A stretch of DNA of 64,000 bases from Akkermansia muciniphila (GTDB lineage: Bacteria > Verrucomicrobiota > Verrucomicrobiia > Verrucomicrobiales > Akkermansiaceae): assembly GCF_030848305.1 (NCBI RefSeq), contig NZ_CP114598.1, forward strand, positions 620,001 through 684,000, written 5' to 3'. Position numbers and translations under genes: made by a program. The notes beneath the pieces are model-generated. The model was given only the letters and a program-made list of their open reading frames with translations. It was not told the origin of the DNA and did not search any database. Every line of letters starts with the position of its first letter. The first letter of the stretch is position 1. Shown here one piece after another: positions 17,579 to 27,008 of this stretch.

Positions 17579-18406
17579 ATGACCAGCCATAAACGCTTGA
17601 AACTCCGGCAGTGCACCAACTGCGAATGCGTCATTAACGGAGTATGGAAATGGGTGGAGGAATGCGCCCGCGCGGCGGCTGAGGAAGAACCCGCCATGCG
17701 CGGCATTCTGGACGACGTCTGCCTTTCCCGCAATTCCCTGGCCACTTCCATCTCGGCGCGGCTGGCACGCAAGCTCTCCCGCCGGGACATGCCGCGGGAG
17801 CTGATTGAGCCCCTTATCCGGGAAGCGCTGGCGGAAGACCAGAACATCCTCAGCCAAATCGCCCAGGACCTGATCGCCATCGTGGACCGGGATCCCGCCT
17901 GCCGTACGCCGCTGGAACCCCTGCTTTTTTACAAGGGGTTCCACGCCATCACCACGTACCGCATTTCCCATTGGCTGTGGCAACATGACCGGACGATCAT
18001 GGCCCTTCAGTTCCAGAGCCTGGCCAGTGAAGTATTTGCGGTGGACATTCATCCGGCGGCTACCATCGGCTGCGGCATCCTGCTGGACCACGCCACCAGT
18101 TTCGTAGTGGGGGAAACCGCCATCATCCGGGATAACGTCTCCATCCTGCATGAAGTCACGCTGGGCGGCACAGGCAAGGAGGAAGGAGACCGCCATCCCA
18201 TTGTGGAATCCGGAGTTCTTATCGGCGCGGGGGCTAAAATACTGGGGCGCGTCACCATCGGCGCCTGCGCCAAAATCGCAGCCAGCTCCGTTGTTCTGGA
18301 AAATGTCCCTCCCCATACCACGGTAGCGGGCGTACCCGCCGTTATCGTCAACGACTCCATTCCGGACAATCCCGCGCTGGACATGAACCAGTGCCTTTGC
18401 AACTGA
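17579..18406 (+). CDS. cysE: Serine O-acetyltransferase
   Basis: Makes O-acetylserine from serine and acetyl-CoA, the first step of cysteine synthesis. The 275-residue product has the N-terminal helical domain of serine acetyltransferases and a C-terminal left-handed beta helix with the family signatures DIHPAATIGCGILLDHATS, VSILHEVTLGGTGK and GAGAKILGRVTIG; the catalytic His in LDHATS and the HEVTLGG loop are present. The N-terminus has a short Cys-rich stretch (RQCTNCEC) not usual for CysE. The ATG at 17579 was chosen; an in-frame ATG at 17540 would add 13 residues. No cysK is adjacent. Confidence 0.9.
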   Translation: MTSHKRLKLRQCTNCECVINGVWKWVEECARAAAEEEPAMRGILDDVCLSRNSLATSISARLARKLSRRDMPRELIEPLIREALAEDQNILSQIAQDLIAIVDRDPACRTPLEPLLFYKGFHAITTYRISHWLWQHDRTIMALQFQSLASEVFAVDIHPAATIGCGILLDHATSFVVGETAIIRDNVSILHEVTLGGTGKEEGDRHPIVESGVLIGAGAKILGRVTIGACAKIAASSVVLENVPPHTTVAGVPAVIVNDSIPDNPALDMNQCLCN

Positions 18407-18414
18407 ATAGATAA

Positions 18415-18594
18415 CGGATTAGAAATCCGTCACTTACAGCAAAAAACGAATTAAATCCGCAACTCCGCGAACATCAGCGGGAAAGGTAAATTCTGAAAAG
18501 ACCAGACATAATATAATAGTTTCAACATCAATGCATTGAAATTCTCAATGCGCTTATTTTGAATATTTTGAGTTGAGACCGGATTTCTAATTCG
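18415..18594 (+). repeat. Inverted-repeat pair around an AT-rich promoter region
   Basis: CGGATTAGAAATCCG at 18415-18429 and CGGATTTCTAATTCG at 18580-18594 are inverted copies of each other with 14 of 15 positions matching (12 contiguous). They bound about 150 bp of AT-rich DNA that holds a perfect TATAAT (18512-18517) and a second inverted repeat, GCATTGA with TCAATGC (18533-18551). The right copy ends 15 bp before the autotransporter start codon. Each arm is itself nearly palindromic, so paired operators are an alternative to an invertible promoter. Confidence 0.55.
18512..18517 (+). promoter_or_regulatory. Candidate -10 element for the autotransporter
   Basis: A perfect TATAAT lies in the AT-rich region, 93 bp before the start codon. 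No convincing -35 is present at 17 bp; TTCTGA sits 15 bp upstream. The call rests on the -10 alone. Confidence 0.35.
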
Positions 18595-18609
18595 CATACT
18601 GCACGGGAT

Positions 18610-21600
18610 ATGCGTTTAAGATTACCCCTCTCTCTAAGGTCTGCTTTGCTTGCATGCAGCGTCCTGTTTACAACCGTGGCTTCCGCCTCCGTTTCAGACG
18701 GAAACCTCGGCAATGTCATGTACATAGGGGACTCCATCACCCATGGCGTCAACAGCGGCTCCTGGCGCTGGGCCATGCACAAAATTTTCACGGACAACGG
18801 CATCAGCTATACTGAAAAAGGCATCATGACCGGCAATTTCAGCGGGGGCGTAGCCGCTGGCGCCTCTTACGGCGGTAAGATTTTCCAGAATATCCATTCC
18901 TCTGCGGCTTCCGCAAGAACTTATGAAATCGCCGGAAGAGCGAACGGCAGCAATTACGGACGATTTGACGGGTCCAACATCAAAAACTGGCTGGGCCTGA
19001 GCACGGAAAAGACCAAGGGAGGAACCTATGCAGGCCAGACTTTTACCGGGGCCGATAAACCGGACACGTTTTTCCTGCTCTCCGGGACCAACGATCTCCT
19101 TTCCGACGGCGATAATAATTTGCTGCTCTATCGTCTGGATGGAGTTTCCTCCCTTTTGCTGGGCGACATGGATTCCATCGTCTCTTCCATCCGTACCGCC
19201 AACAGCCAAGCAAGCATTTTAGTGATGACCATTCCCTGCTGGACGCAACATTCCAACGGGAACCTGGCTGAAACGCACCAGGCCGTAGCCTCCTACAACG
19301 AATCCCTGAAAAAATGGGGGGCGAATAACGCCGCCAATGGCGTCAAGGTCATCGACATCAACGCAGGCATCATCGATGTAGCTTCCTCTACGCCGTTCTA
19401 CGGGGTTCGCTCCATGTTCAACAATCCCACGGCGGACGGGCTGCACCCGAATGCCCAAGGCGACCTCCTGATGGCAGGCAACCTGGCCAAAGGCATGGGC
19501 TATGCCGGGCGGTCAGCCGGGCAGGAAAGGAAAGCCGCCCATGAGCTGGAGGTCAACTTCGGACAAAGCCCTTCCATCACCCAACAGACGCTGGAGGCCA
19601 ACGGCTTCACCGCCAATAACGTTACCGTCTCCAACAATACGGTCAACTTCAATAAATCCGGCAACAGCTCCCTGACCTATAACTGGGGAGCCGCCCAAGG
19701 ACAGGACAAAGGCTACACGGTAGATTTCACTCTGCGCCTGGGCAACGGGGCCACGGGCGGCTGGGACACCACAAACAATTTCTCCCTGAACCTGGGAAAC
19801 GGAACGCTGAACATTAATGAAGCGTATATCCAATGGGGCAGCACCATTCTTTATTCCAAAGACATGTCCGCCAATGCGGACTCCATCCGCGTAGCCTACG
19901 TGGCGGGAGACCGCGCCAACGGCCTGGACGCGGGCTATTACATCTGGCTGGGGGATGTTCTCATCGGGGAAGCGCAGACGGCAGCGGGGGGAAGTTCTTC
20001 CGGCCTCACGTTCAGCTATTCCGGCACGCTGGACGCCATCCTGTCCAATCTGGCTTTGGACGGTTCCCTTTCCTACGCCCCCTCTACCACCGGCATCACT
20101 GGCCCGGAATCTCTTTATCTGGCAAATGGCGCGTCTCCCTCCACTCTCAAACCGGGCATGATTGAATGGACTGCGGGAACCGCCGCCACCGCCGTAGCCA
20201 CTGCCGGAACCAATGCCACGTATAATGTCCGTAACACAACCAATTCCAACATTGCCAGTATTACGGGCACGGGAAGCACCAAATTCATTTACGCCAATAA
20301 CGGCGCTTACGGCAGCGCGGGTAACCGTCAGGACCTGTGGGTGACGCTGGGAGCGGGAACCAGCAGCACCAACGGCTGGATAGGCGGCCATACAACGGGA
20401 GACCTGTACGGTGACATCCACCTGCGCCTGGCGGAAGGGGCCATCGGCAAATCCACGGTATTCGGCGTTGTGAACGCCGGAACCGTTCACGGGGACATTT
20501 ACCTGGAATTCTCCTCATCCACCGGGGTTTACGATACTTCCTTCACCACCGGAGAAGCGGACCGCACCTCCGTGGCGGGATCCTATGCCTCCGCCGTGAA
20601 CGGGGACATCACCATGGTGTTCAATGACGGCGTATTCTCCCACCGCATTTTCGGAGGCTTTTACACGGGAAATAAAACCATCTCCGGCTCCGCCTCCCTT
20701 TTCATCAATGGCGGAACGTTCATGAATGAAATTTACGCTGGGAACAAGACGGACGGCACCATTTCCCGGGGAACCAGCCTGACCGTCACGGGCACGGACG
20801 CCATTCTGGGAAAGGCTGACGGGGATAACTGGACGTGGACACTTCTGTGCGGAGGCAATAAAACCAGCGGCACCATCAACGGAGGCACCACGATCACCCT
20901 GAAAGATATCGCCGCCACTACCGGAGCCGGAACCGAACATCAGTTCGACAAATACGCCGGCATCATCGACGGCAAGGGAGCCGGGACGGTGAACGGGGAG
21001 AAGAAGCTCGTCTTTGACAACTACGCCGCCAGCTTCCTGGGAACGCTTCAGAATTTTGACAAAGTACAAATTACCGGGAATTCGGATCTCTCGCTGGACA
21101 AATCCCTGGGGAATACCGTCACCTCCCTGTCCGTGGACGCAGGTTCCACCCTCCGGTTCAACCGGGACCAGGACGCCACGCTGGACATCACTAACAACGG
21201 CACAATCCGCACCTCGCACAACCTGACCCTCAAATCCGCAGACACCGGAACCGGGACCTATCAGGTGGAAGGAGGAACGCTGGACCTGGCCGGGCAGGCC
21301 GTCTCCGGGAAAATATCCCTCTCCGCGGGGGCGCTCGCCAATACGGCGGGACTGGGAGCCAAGAGCGTTTCCGTCTCCGGCATCACCGGGAACGTCAACC
21401 TGGGCGGACTGGACGGCAGCAAGCTGAACTCCATTAACATGGGCAGCGGTACAGGAACCATTTCCGGCCTGACGGGCCATGCGGACCTGTCCGGTTCCGA
21501 CACGCAATTGAGGCTTTCCGCCGCCAACATGGGCGCGGACGGCACGGGAATCATCCAGTTCAATGACGCGGACAATGCCAGCTTGACGCTGGGCAAGCTG

Positions 21601-24438
21601 ACCCTGACCCTGACGGCGGATGCCGTGGCGCTCCTCGCCGCTCCAGGGGACTACTCTTTCCACGTCACCAACGCCGCCCTGCACGCGGATACCAACCACA
21701 TTACGCTGAGCGAATACAACGGCATGGCGTGGGACATTACCCGGACGGAAGGCGGCCAGGTAATCATCTCCTTCGGCCAGTTGCTGGACGCCATGGTCAT
21801 TGACAAGGGAGCTTCCAAAAACGTCACCTCCGCAAACACTCTGGCAGCAACTCCCAGCGTCACCAACAACGGAACGCTGAACATTGACCTGTCCGCGGCC
21901 ACCGCGCCGGAAAACAAAACCACCATCATCCGCTACCTGGCCGGCACGGAAGCCGATGCCGTCGTGAATACGGGGACGGACAGCGACGTGATCATCACGC
22001 TTCTGAATGAAACCTCTGCAGATCCGGACAAACCGGGCAACACCGCTTACGCGGGTTCCATTGAAGGAGCGGCGCAGCTCGTCAAGGACGGGGAACAGAG
22101 GCTGACCGTTGACGGCAGGGTAACCGCCTCCGCTCTGGACGTGCAACAGGGAGAACTCGCGCTCCAGAACACGAAGGAAAGTTCCATCATCTCCGGCGCC
22201 CTGAACGTGGAACAGGATGCCGCGCTGACGCTGAACGCTGCCTCCCTGGCCGCCGGGGATCTGGCGGGCTCCGGCTCCATCACCCTGAACGGGGGCGCCC
22301 TGCTCTCCATCGCCAGGGACACTCTTTCAGACCTGACGCTCCACGCAAGCGTCACCGGCTCCGGCACCCTGAAACTGGACAACTGCAACCTGATTCTGGG
22401 TACGGACAACAATCTGGGCGAAGACGTGCTGCTCCATCTGGGGGGCGGCAGCCTGCGTCTGCAGGACGGCTCCGCGATCGCGCTGGAAGGGCTCCACCAG
22501 GAGCAGGAGAACGGCGCGCTCCACCTGGGGGCCGACGGACGTCTGGAACTGGCCTCCAACGACGGAAAAACCTACTCCTTCAAAGGGGATATCACCGGCA
22601 CGGGAGCCATTACCCACCGGGGCGAAGGCACGCAGATCATCCTTTCCTCCGGCAACGCAGGCGTGGACGTCAGCCATACCCGGACCGGCGGTCATCTCGT
22701 TCTGGGAGACAAGGATCTGGCAGCAAACGGCCTCATGACCTACAGGGATATTTTCATCGGCAGCAACACCCGGGACGCCTCCGACCTGGACGCCACGGCA
22801 GACCTCTCCCTGATGAATAATACCACGGCCAACACGCTTTCCATCGCCTCCAACGGCAAACTGTACCTGGGCGGCAATCCCAACCAGAGGGCCGTTCAGC
22901 TCGTGTTGACCGGCAACAACGGCGGCGTGGCGGCCGCTCTGGCCTCCGGCGCTTCCCTGGACCTCACCGTCAATACGGAAACGCTGACCAATAGCGCAGA
23001 CAACGCCTGGGCCGCCTTGAAGGCGGAAAACGGCTCCATCCGCATCAACGGAACGGATCCGTCCATTAACGTCAACATTTACGGCCTGGGCGCCGCCGGA
23101 GACTGGGCCATCCTGCCGGAATTCACCGTTAACGCCTTCTATGCGGAAAACGGACTGGTCACGGCGGACGGGGAAACCTGGACGGAGGACATGGTGAACC
23201 TGACCTATGCCGGCTTCGCCAACCTTGTCTATGACATCAGCAAGAAACTCTCCGACGACGGCAAGCTGTTCCAGGTCCACTTCACCAAGCAGGGAGACAG
23301 CCCGCTGAAAGACTTCGCCTCCACGGGCAACCAGCAGGGCGCGGCGGACAGTCTGTGGGCCGTCACCTCCTCACCGGAAAACATCACTCCGGACATGATG
23401 GAATTCCTTAACGCCATGGGCAACGCCCAGGCCATGGGGAATGCGGAAGCTATCCGGTCAGCCCTTTCCTCCTATGCGGGCAGCGGCATTACCGCCCTGC
23501 ATTCCGCCCAGAAGGGAGCCCTCCGGGACCAGGTGCTTCACCTGCGCAACCGCCTCTCCCAAATGGGAGTCTCCCCGCAGTACATTCACGATGACCTGCC
23601 CGGCTTCAACGCCTGGATTGAAGGGGAAGGCGGCTACCGCAGGCTGGATGACCGGACGGACGAATCAGGCTACAAGCTCAGCACCTGGGGCGGCACCTTC
23701 GGCTTTGACGTAACGTGCAGCGACAGCTTCGTATGGGGGGCGGCCTTCTCCGCCAGCTATGGCGACCTGGACGCCTACATGGCGAACGGAGACCTGGATT
23801 CCTACTACGGCAATCTGTTCTTCCGCATCCAGTCGGGCCGCTGGGCGCACAACATCATCCTCACCTGCGGATGGAACGACGCTTCCCTGGACCGCACCGC
23901 GGGAATCCCCGGAGCCGGCATGTACACCATGCACGGCAGCACCAGCGGCAGCAGCTACGGCGCCTTCTATGAAGGCACGTATGACCTGTACCTGAATGAG
24001 AACAACACTTCCGCGCTCCAGCCTCTGGTGAATGCCTCCGTGTACAGGAGCCGGATAGACGGCTTTACGGAATCCGGCGGCCTGGGCATGAACGTGGATG
24101 ACATGGACTCCACCTTCGGAACCGTGGGACTGGGCGCAAGGCTCCGCGGAGAACTACCCGCCAACCTGACGGGCCGCGCCTCCCTGGGTGAACTGCGGGT
24201 GCAGGTTGTCCAGCTTCTGGGCGACCGGGACACCGCAGCCGTCCTGGCACCCGCCGGCATACCCGGCGCAGGGTTCCGCGTAAACGGAGCCAGGGAAGGA
24301 GCCACCGGCGTGCAGGTCGGAGCCGGAATCACCATTCCGGTGGGTTATACCGGCTCCGTCTTTGCAGACGTCAATGCGGACTTTCGCAGCCGCGCCAACA
24401 GCTTCAACGGAAGCATCGGCTACAGGCTGACCTTCTGA
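18610..24438 (+). CDS. Giant autotransporter with N-terminal SGNH/GDSL hydrolase domain
   Basis: A 1,942-residue type V secreted protein. Order of parts: signal peptide (1-27, ending TTVASAS); SGNH hydrolase domain (about 33-300) with block I YIGDSITHG (catalytic Ser 42), block III GTND (159-162) and block V DGLHPN (Asp 276, His 279); a lectin-like beta-sandwich (about 310-490); a long Gly/Thr/Ser-rich beta-helix passenger (about 500-1,600) with repeats such as INGGTF and INGGTTI; a linker; and an autotransporter beta-barrel (about 1,667-1,942) ending in YRLTF with the C-terminal aromatic. The hydrolase triad looks complete, so an esterase such as a sugar O-acetylesterase is plausible; substrate is inference. 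Known autotransporter esterases (EstA type) are about a third this size. A terminator follows at 24469. Confidence 0.92.
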   Translation: MRLRLPLSLRSALLACSVLFTTVASASVSDGNLGNVMYIGDSITHGVNSGSWRWAMHKIFTDNGISYTEKGIMTGNFSGGVAAGASYGGKIFQNIHSSAASARTYEIAGRANGSNYGRFDGSNIKNWLGLSTEKTKGGTYAGQTFTGADKPDTFFLLSGTNDLLSDGDNNLLLYRLDGVSSLLLGDMDSIVSSIRTANSQASILVMTIPCWTQHSNGNLAETHQAVASYNESLKKWGANNAANGVKVIDINAGIIDVASSTPFYGVRSMFNNPTADGLHPNAQGDLLMAGNLAKGMGYAGRSAGQERKAAHELEVNFGQSPSITQQTLEANGFTANNVTVSNNTVNFNKSGNSSLTYNWGAAQGQDKGYTVDFTLRLGNGATGGWDTTNNFSLNLGNGTLNINEAYIQWGSTILYSKDMSANADSIRVAYVAGDRANGLDAGYYIWLGDVLIGEAQTAAGGSSSGLTFSYSGTLDAILSNLALDGSLSYAPSTTGITGPESLYLANGASPSTLKPGMIEWTAGTAATAVATAGTNATYNVRNTTNSNIASITGTGSTKFIYANNGAYGSAGNRQDLWVTLGAGTSSTNGWIGGHTTGDLYGDIHLRLAEGAIGKSTVFGVVNAGTVHGDIYLEFSSSTGVYDTSFTTGEADRTSVAGSYASAVNGDITMVFNDGVFSHRIFGGFYTGNKTISGSASLFINGGTFMNEIYAGNKTDGTISRGTSLTVTGTDAILGKADGDNWTWTLLCGGNKTSGTINGGTTITLKDIAATTGAGTEHQFDKYAGIIDGKGAGTVNGEKKLVFDNYAASFLGTLQNFDKVQITGNSDLSLDKSLGNTVTSLSVDAGSTLRFNRDQDATLDITNNGTIRTSHNLTLKSADTGTGTYQVEGGTLDLAGQAVSGKISLSAGALANTAGLGAKSVSVSGITGNVNLGGLDGSKLNSINMGSGTGTISGLTGHADLSGSDTQLRLSAANMGADGTGIIQFNDADNASLTLGKLTLTLTADAVALLAAPGDYSFHVTNAALHADTNHITLSEYNGMAWDITRTEGGQVIISFGQLLDAMVIDKGASKNVTSANTLAATPSVTNNGTLNIDLSAATAPENKTTIIRYLAGTEADAVVNTGTDSDVIITLLNETSADPDKPGNTAYAGSIEGAAQLVKDGEQRLTVDGRVTASALDVQQGELALQNTKESSIISGALNVEQDAALTLNAASLAAGDLAGSGSITLNGGALLSIARDTLSDLTLHASVTGSGTLKLDNCNLILGTDNNLGEDVLLHLGGGSLRLQDGSAIALEGLHQEQENGALHLGADGRLELASNDGKTYSFKGDITGTGAITHRGEGTQIILSSGNAGVDVSHTRTGGHLVLGDKDLAANGLMTYRDIFIGSNTRDASDLDATADLSLMNNTTANTLSIASNGKLYLGGNPNQRAVQLVLTGNNGGVAAALASGASLDLTVNTETLTNSADNAWAALKAENGSIRINGTDPSINVNIYGLGAAGDWAILPEFTVNAFYAENGLVTADGETWTEDMVNLTYAGFANLVYDISKKLSDDGKLFQVHFTKQGDSPLKDFASTGNQQGAADSLWAVTSSPENITPDMMEFLNAMGNAQAMGNAEAIRSALSSYAGSGITALHSAQKGALRDQVLHLRNRLSQMGVSPQYIHDDLPGFNAWIEGEGGYRRLDDRTDESGYKLSTWGGTFGFDVTCSDSFVWGAAFSASYGDLDAYMANGDLDSYYGNLFFRIQSGRWAHNIILTCGWNDASLDRTAGIPGAGMYTMHGSTSGSSYGAFYEGTYDLYLNENNTSALQPLVNASVYRSRIDGFTESGGLGMNVDDMDSTFGTVGLGARLRGELPANLTGRASLGELRVQVVQLLGDRDTAAVLAPAGIPGAGFRVNGAREGATGVQVGAGITIPVGYTGSVFADVNADFRSRANSFNGSIGYRLTF

Positions 24439-24468
24439 CCGACTTCTTCAGGAGTATGTATCAACGGA

Positions 24469-24498
24469 AGCATCGCGGCCATGCCGCGGTGCTTTCTT
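24469..24498 (+). terminator. Intrinsic terminator of the autotransporter gene
   Basis: An 11-bp stem with one G-T wobble (24469-24479 with 24483-24493), 3-nt loop, then TTCTT. It is 30 bp past the stop codon and in front of the convergent proA gene. Confidence 0.7.
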
Positions 24499-24519
24499 GT
24501 TTACGGCGGGCCCTCCTGC

Positions 24520-25809
24520 TCAGGCACGGCCTTTCCGCGGAACTCGGGACGGGTCCTTCATCTGCCCGTCTCCTTCAATAACATACTTGTAGGAAGTAAG
24601 TTCCCGCAAAGCCATTGGCCCCCGGGCATGAAATTTGTCCGTACCGATGCCTATTTCCGCCCCGAAGCCGAATTCCTCCCCGTCGCTGAACCGCGTGGAA
24701 CAATTATGGTAAACGCACGCGCTGTCCACCCGGTTCATAAAATAATCGCGCGCCCGTTCATCCTCCGTAATGATGGAATCACTGTGGTGGGAGCCGTAAT
24801 GGTTAATGTGCTCCACGGCATCACGGACGCCGTCCACCACTTTCACGGAAAGAATCAGGTCTTCATATTCCGTGGACCAATCCTCTTCCTCTGCCGGAAT
24901 GGCTTCCGGATCAAAAAACGGGCGGCTTCGCTCACACACGCGGCATTCCACGCCGCGCAGGCGCATGCGTTCCGCCGCCATCGGCAGGAACCGCTCTGCC
25001 GCGGCAGCGTCCACCAGCAGGGTTTCCGCCGCATTGCATACGCCGGGCCTCTGCGTTTTAGCGTCATCCAACACGTTCACGGCCATCTCTAAATCCGCCG
25101 CCGCATCCACATACACATGGCAAACGCCGTCCAGATGCTTCAGCACGGGAACCCTGGCGTACTCCGTCACGGCGCGGATCAGCCCCTTTCCACCCCTGGG
25201 AATAATCACGTTCAGGAAAGAATCCAGCCCGCACAACTGCCGCACCTCATCACGGCTGCCGGAATCCAGAAGCTGCACGGCGTCCGCGGGAACGGCGGAC
25301 TCCTTCAGCGCGGCGCGCAGAACCTCCGCCAGCGCCCGGTTGGTCCGCAGAGACTCGCTTCCGCCGCGCAGAATAACGGCATTCCCGGACTTCAGGCACA
25401 GGGCGGCGGCATCGCAGGTGACGGTGCCGCGGCTCTCGTAAATAAAACCGATGACCCCCAGGGGAACGCGCACCTGGCGGATATGCAACCCGTTGGGGCG
25501 CATCCATTCCCGGATGCATTCGCCCACGGGATCAGGGAGGGCCGCCACCTGTTCCATGCCGCGGGCCATGTGTTCCACACGCTCCGGAGTCAGGAGCAGC
25601 CTGTCCAGAAACGCGGCATTGTGGCCGCCTTTCCGGGCCTCTTCCATATCAAGGCCGTTCTCCCGTACAATCTTTTCCGCGGCGTTCCGAACGCCTGCGG
25701 CCATCAGGCGCAGGGCCAGCGCCTTCTCTTCCGGCTCCAGGGCAAGCAACTCCCGTGAGGCCGCCAGCGCGGCCCGTCCCGCCGGTTCAAGAGAATTCTC
25801 CATCTTCAT
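24520..25809 (-). CDS. proA: Glutamate-5-semialdehyde dehydrogenase (gamma-glutamyl phosphate reductase)
   Basis: Reduces glutamyl 5-phosphate to the semialdehyde in proline synthesis. The 429-residue product has the ALDH-like fold and normal family length. Signatures: YESRGTVTCDAAALCLKSGN (substrate/NADP region), ILRGGSES and the catalytic Cys in TQRPGVCNAAETLLV; C-terminal GFGAEIGIGTDKFHARGPM. The ATG at 25807-25809 is 4 bp past the proB stop, pointing to translational coupling; a second ATG two codons later (25803) is also possible. Confidence 0.95.
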   Translation of the reverse strand: MKMENSLEPAGRAALAASRELLALEPEEKALALRLMAAGVRNAAEKIVRENGLDMEEARKGGHNAAFLDRLLLTPERVEHMARGMEQVAALPDPVGECIREWMRPNGLHIRQVRVPLGVIGFIYESRGTVTCDAAALCLKSGNAVILRGGSESLRTNRALAEVLRAALKESAVPADAVQLLDSGSRDEVRQLCGLDSFLNVIIPRGGKGLIRAVTEYARVPVLKHLDGVCHVYVDAAADLEMAVNVLDDAKTQRPGVCNAAETLLVDAAAAERFLPMAAERMRLRGVECRVCERSRPFFDPEAIPAEEEDWSTEYEDLILSVKVVDGVRDAVEHINHYGSHHSDSIITEDERARDYFMNRVDSACVYHNCSTRFSDGEEFGFGAEIGIGTDKFHARGPMALRELTSYKYVIEGDGQMKDPSRVPRKGRA

Positions 25810-25813
25810 AGTT

Positions 25814-26572
25814 TTATCCCTTCGGCACAAAATATGTTCCGGCTCCTTCCGCCTTCCCCTCCAGCAGCAGCGCAATGCGTTCCGGATGACGGCCATGCAG
25901 CATGTAAACGCCCGTCCCCGCATTCACGGCCTCCCGGACAGCCTGGAGCTTGGCGCTCATGCCGCCCATGGAAAAGCGCCCCCGGTCCTCTTCCGCGAAC
26001 GCCAGCACGGCATCCACGTCCTCCACCCGGGGAATGATGGCCTTCCGCTTTCCTCCGGGGGGATACAGGCCGTCCACGCTCGTCAGAATGAACAGCGCGT
26101 CAGCCTCCACCAGACGCGCGATGTGCACGGAAAGAATATCGTTATCCCCAAATTTCAGCTCTTCCACGGATACGGTGTCGTTCTCATTCACAATCGGGAT
26201 GATGCCGCCGTGCTCAAACAGGCGCAGCACCGTAGCCTGCACATTGCCACGGCGGCGTTTCAAATCCTCCGCCGTCAGCAGAAGCTGGGCCACATCTACG
26301 TTAAAGTGGTTGAAAAGATTCTCATATGCCTGCATCAGCCGCGTCTGCCCTACGGCGGCGCACGCCTGTTTCAAGGACAGCTCCTGAGGATAGGACGGAA
26401 GACCCAGGACGGACACGCCGGCCCCTACAGCGCCGGAGCTGACCAGAACCACCTGATGCCCCTGCTGCATCAGCCCCGCCAGGGCGCTTACCAAATGCAC
26501 GATGGAAGAACCGTCCAATGTCCCATTCTCACGGGTCAACACGCCCGTACCTACTTTAATTACGATTTTCAT
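25814..26572 (-). CDS. proB: Glutamate 5-kinase, short form without PUA domain
   Basis: Phosphorylates glutamate, the committed step of proline synthesis. The 252-residue protein holds the amino-acid kinase domain: IVIKVGTGVL at the N-terminus, VSSGAVGAG, PIVNENDTVS and FGDNDILSVHIA. The C-terminal PUA domain of the E. coli enzyme (367 residues) is absent, as in several other lineages. The ATG at 26570-26572 starts exactly at the kinase domain; upstream in-frame sequence does not resemble ProB. First gene of the proBA operon. Confidence 0.93.
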   Translation of the reverse strand: MKIVIKVGTGVLTRENGTLDGSSIVHLVSALAGLMQQGHQVVLVSSGAVGAGVSVLGLPSYPQELSLKQACAAVGQTRLMQAYENLFNHFNVDVAQLLLTAEDLKRRRGNVQATVLRLFEHGGIIPIVNENDTVSVEELKFGDNDILSVHIARLVEADALFILTSVDGLYPPGGKRKAIIPRVEDVDAVLAFAEEDRGRFSMGGMSAKLQAVREAVNAGTGVYMLHGRHPERIALLLEGKAEGAGTYFVPKG

Positions 26573-27008
26573 GTATTTCCGCCGCTTATAATACAACAAT
26601 TCCTTTTCCCAAAAAAAGCGGAAAACGCGTCTTTTCCGCTCTAACCCGCGAAAGCGCCGGACGCAAAAAACGGAAGGACTTCTCCCCTCTTTACAGGGAT
26701 AAAAAAGGATCATCCCCTCCGCTTGACAGGCCGCCGGCGCGGGTGAAATGCTCCGTCCCGGACAATACCCGGGCAACCAAGAAAACCGGAGCCAGACGAA
26801 ACCGCGGAACAGGAATGAAGCTGGCCGTCCAACATGTTTTCCTCCGGCTTTATTCCCTAAATCGCCATACATGCCGGCGAGCGCGCCGTAAAACCGGGGC
26901 AGCATGCGCGGCGCTTCCATCTTCAAGGCTTTTCCCCGGTCCGGAACTGGCGCGGGAGACGCATTTTAGGCTTCCAATATGAAGCTGATCCGCTCATATT
27001 GCCCGGGC
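26573..27008. other. Intergenic region between divergent proB and tkt
   Basis: 436 bp with no convincing gene. The proB-proximal end is AT-rich (CTTATAATA at 26585-26593 on the plus strand reads as a TATTATAAG -10-like element on the minus strand) and must hold the proBA promoter. I see no riboswitch-like fold or terminator. Confidence 0.5.

Noticed and set aside
18414-18430. ACGGATT-AGA-AATCCGT as a terminator of cysE
   Set aside because: The stem is AT-rich and no T-run follows; it is better read as one arm of the inverted-repeat pair around the autotransporter promoter.
20515-22146. A 543-codon minus-strand frame inside the autotransporter gene
   Set aside because: Shadow frame of the Gly/Thr-rich passenger; no ribosome-binding site and no recognisable motif, while the plus frame is continuous over 1,942 codons.
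26723-26751. TTGACA before transketolase as a promoter
   Set aside because: At 16-18 bp downstream there is no acceptable -10 element, and the spacer is extremely GC-rich.
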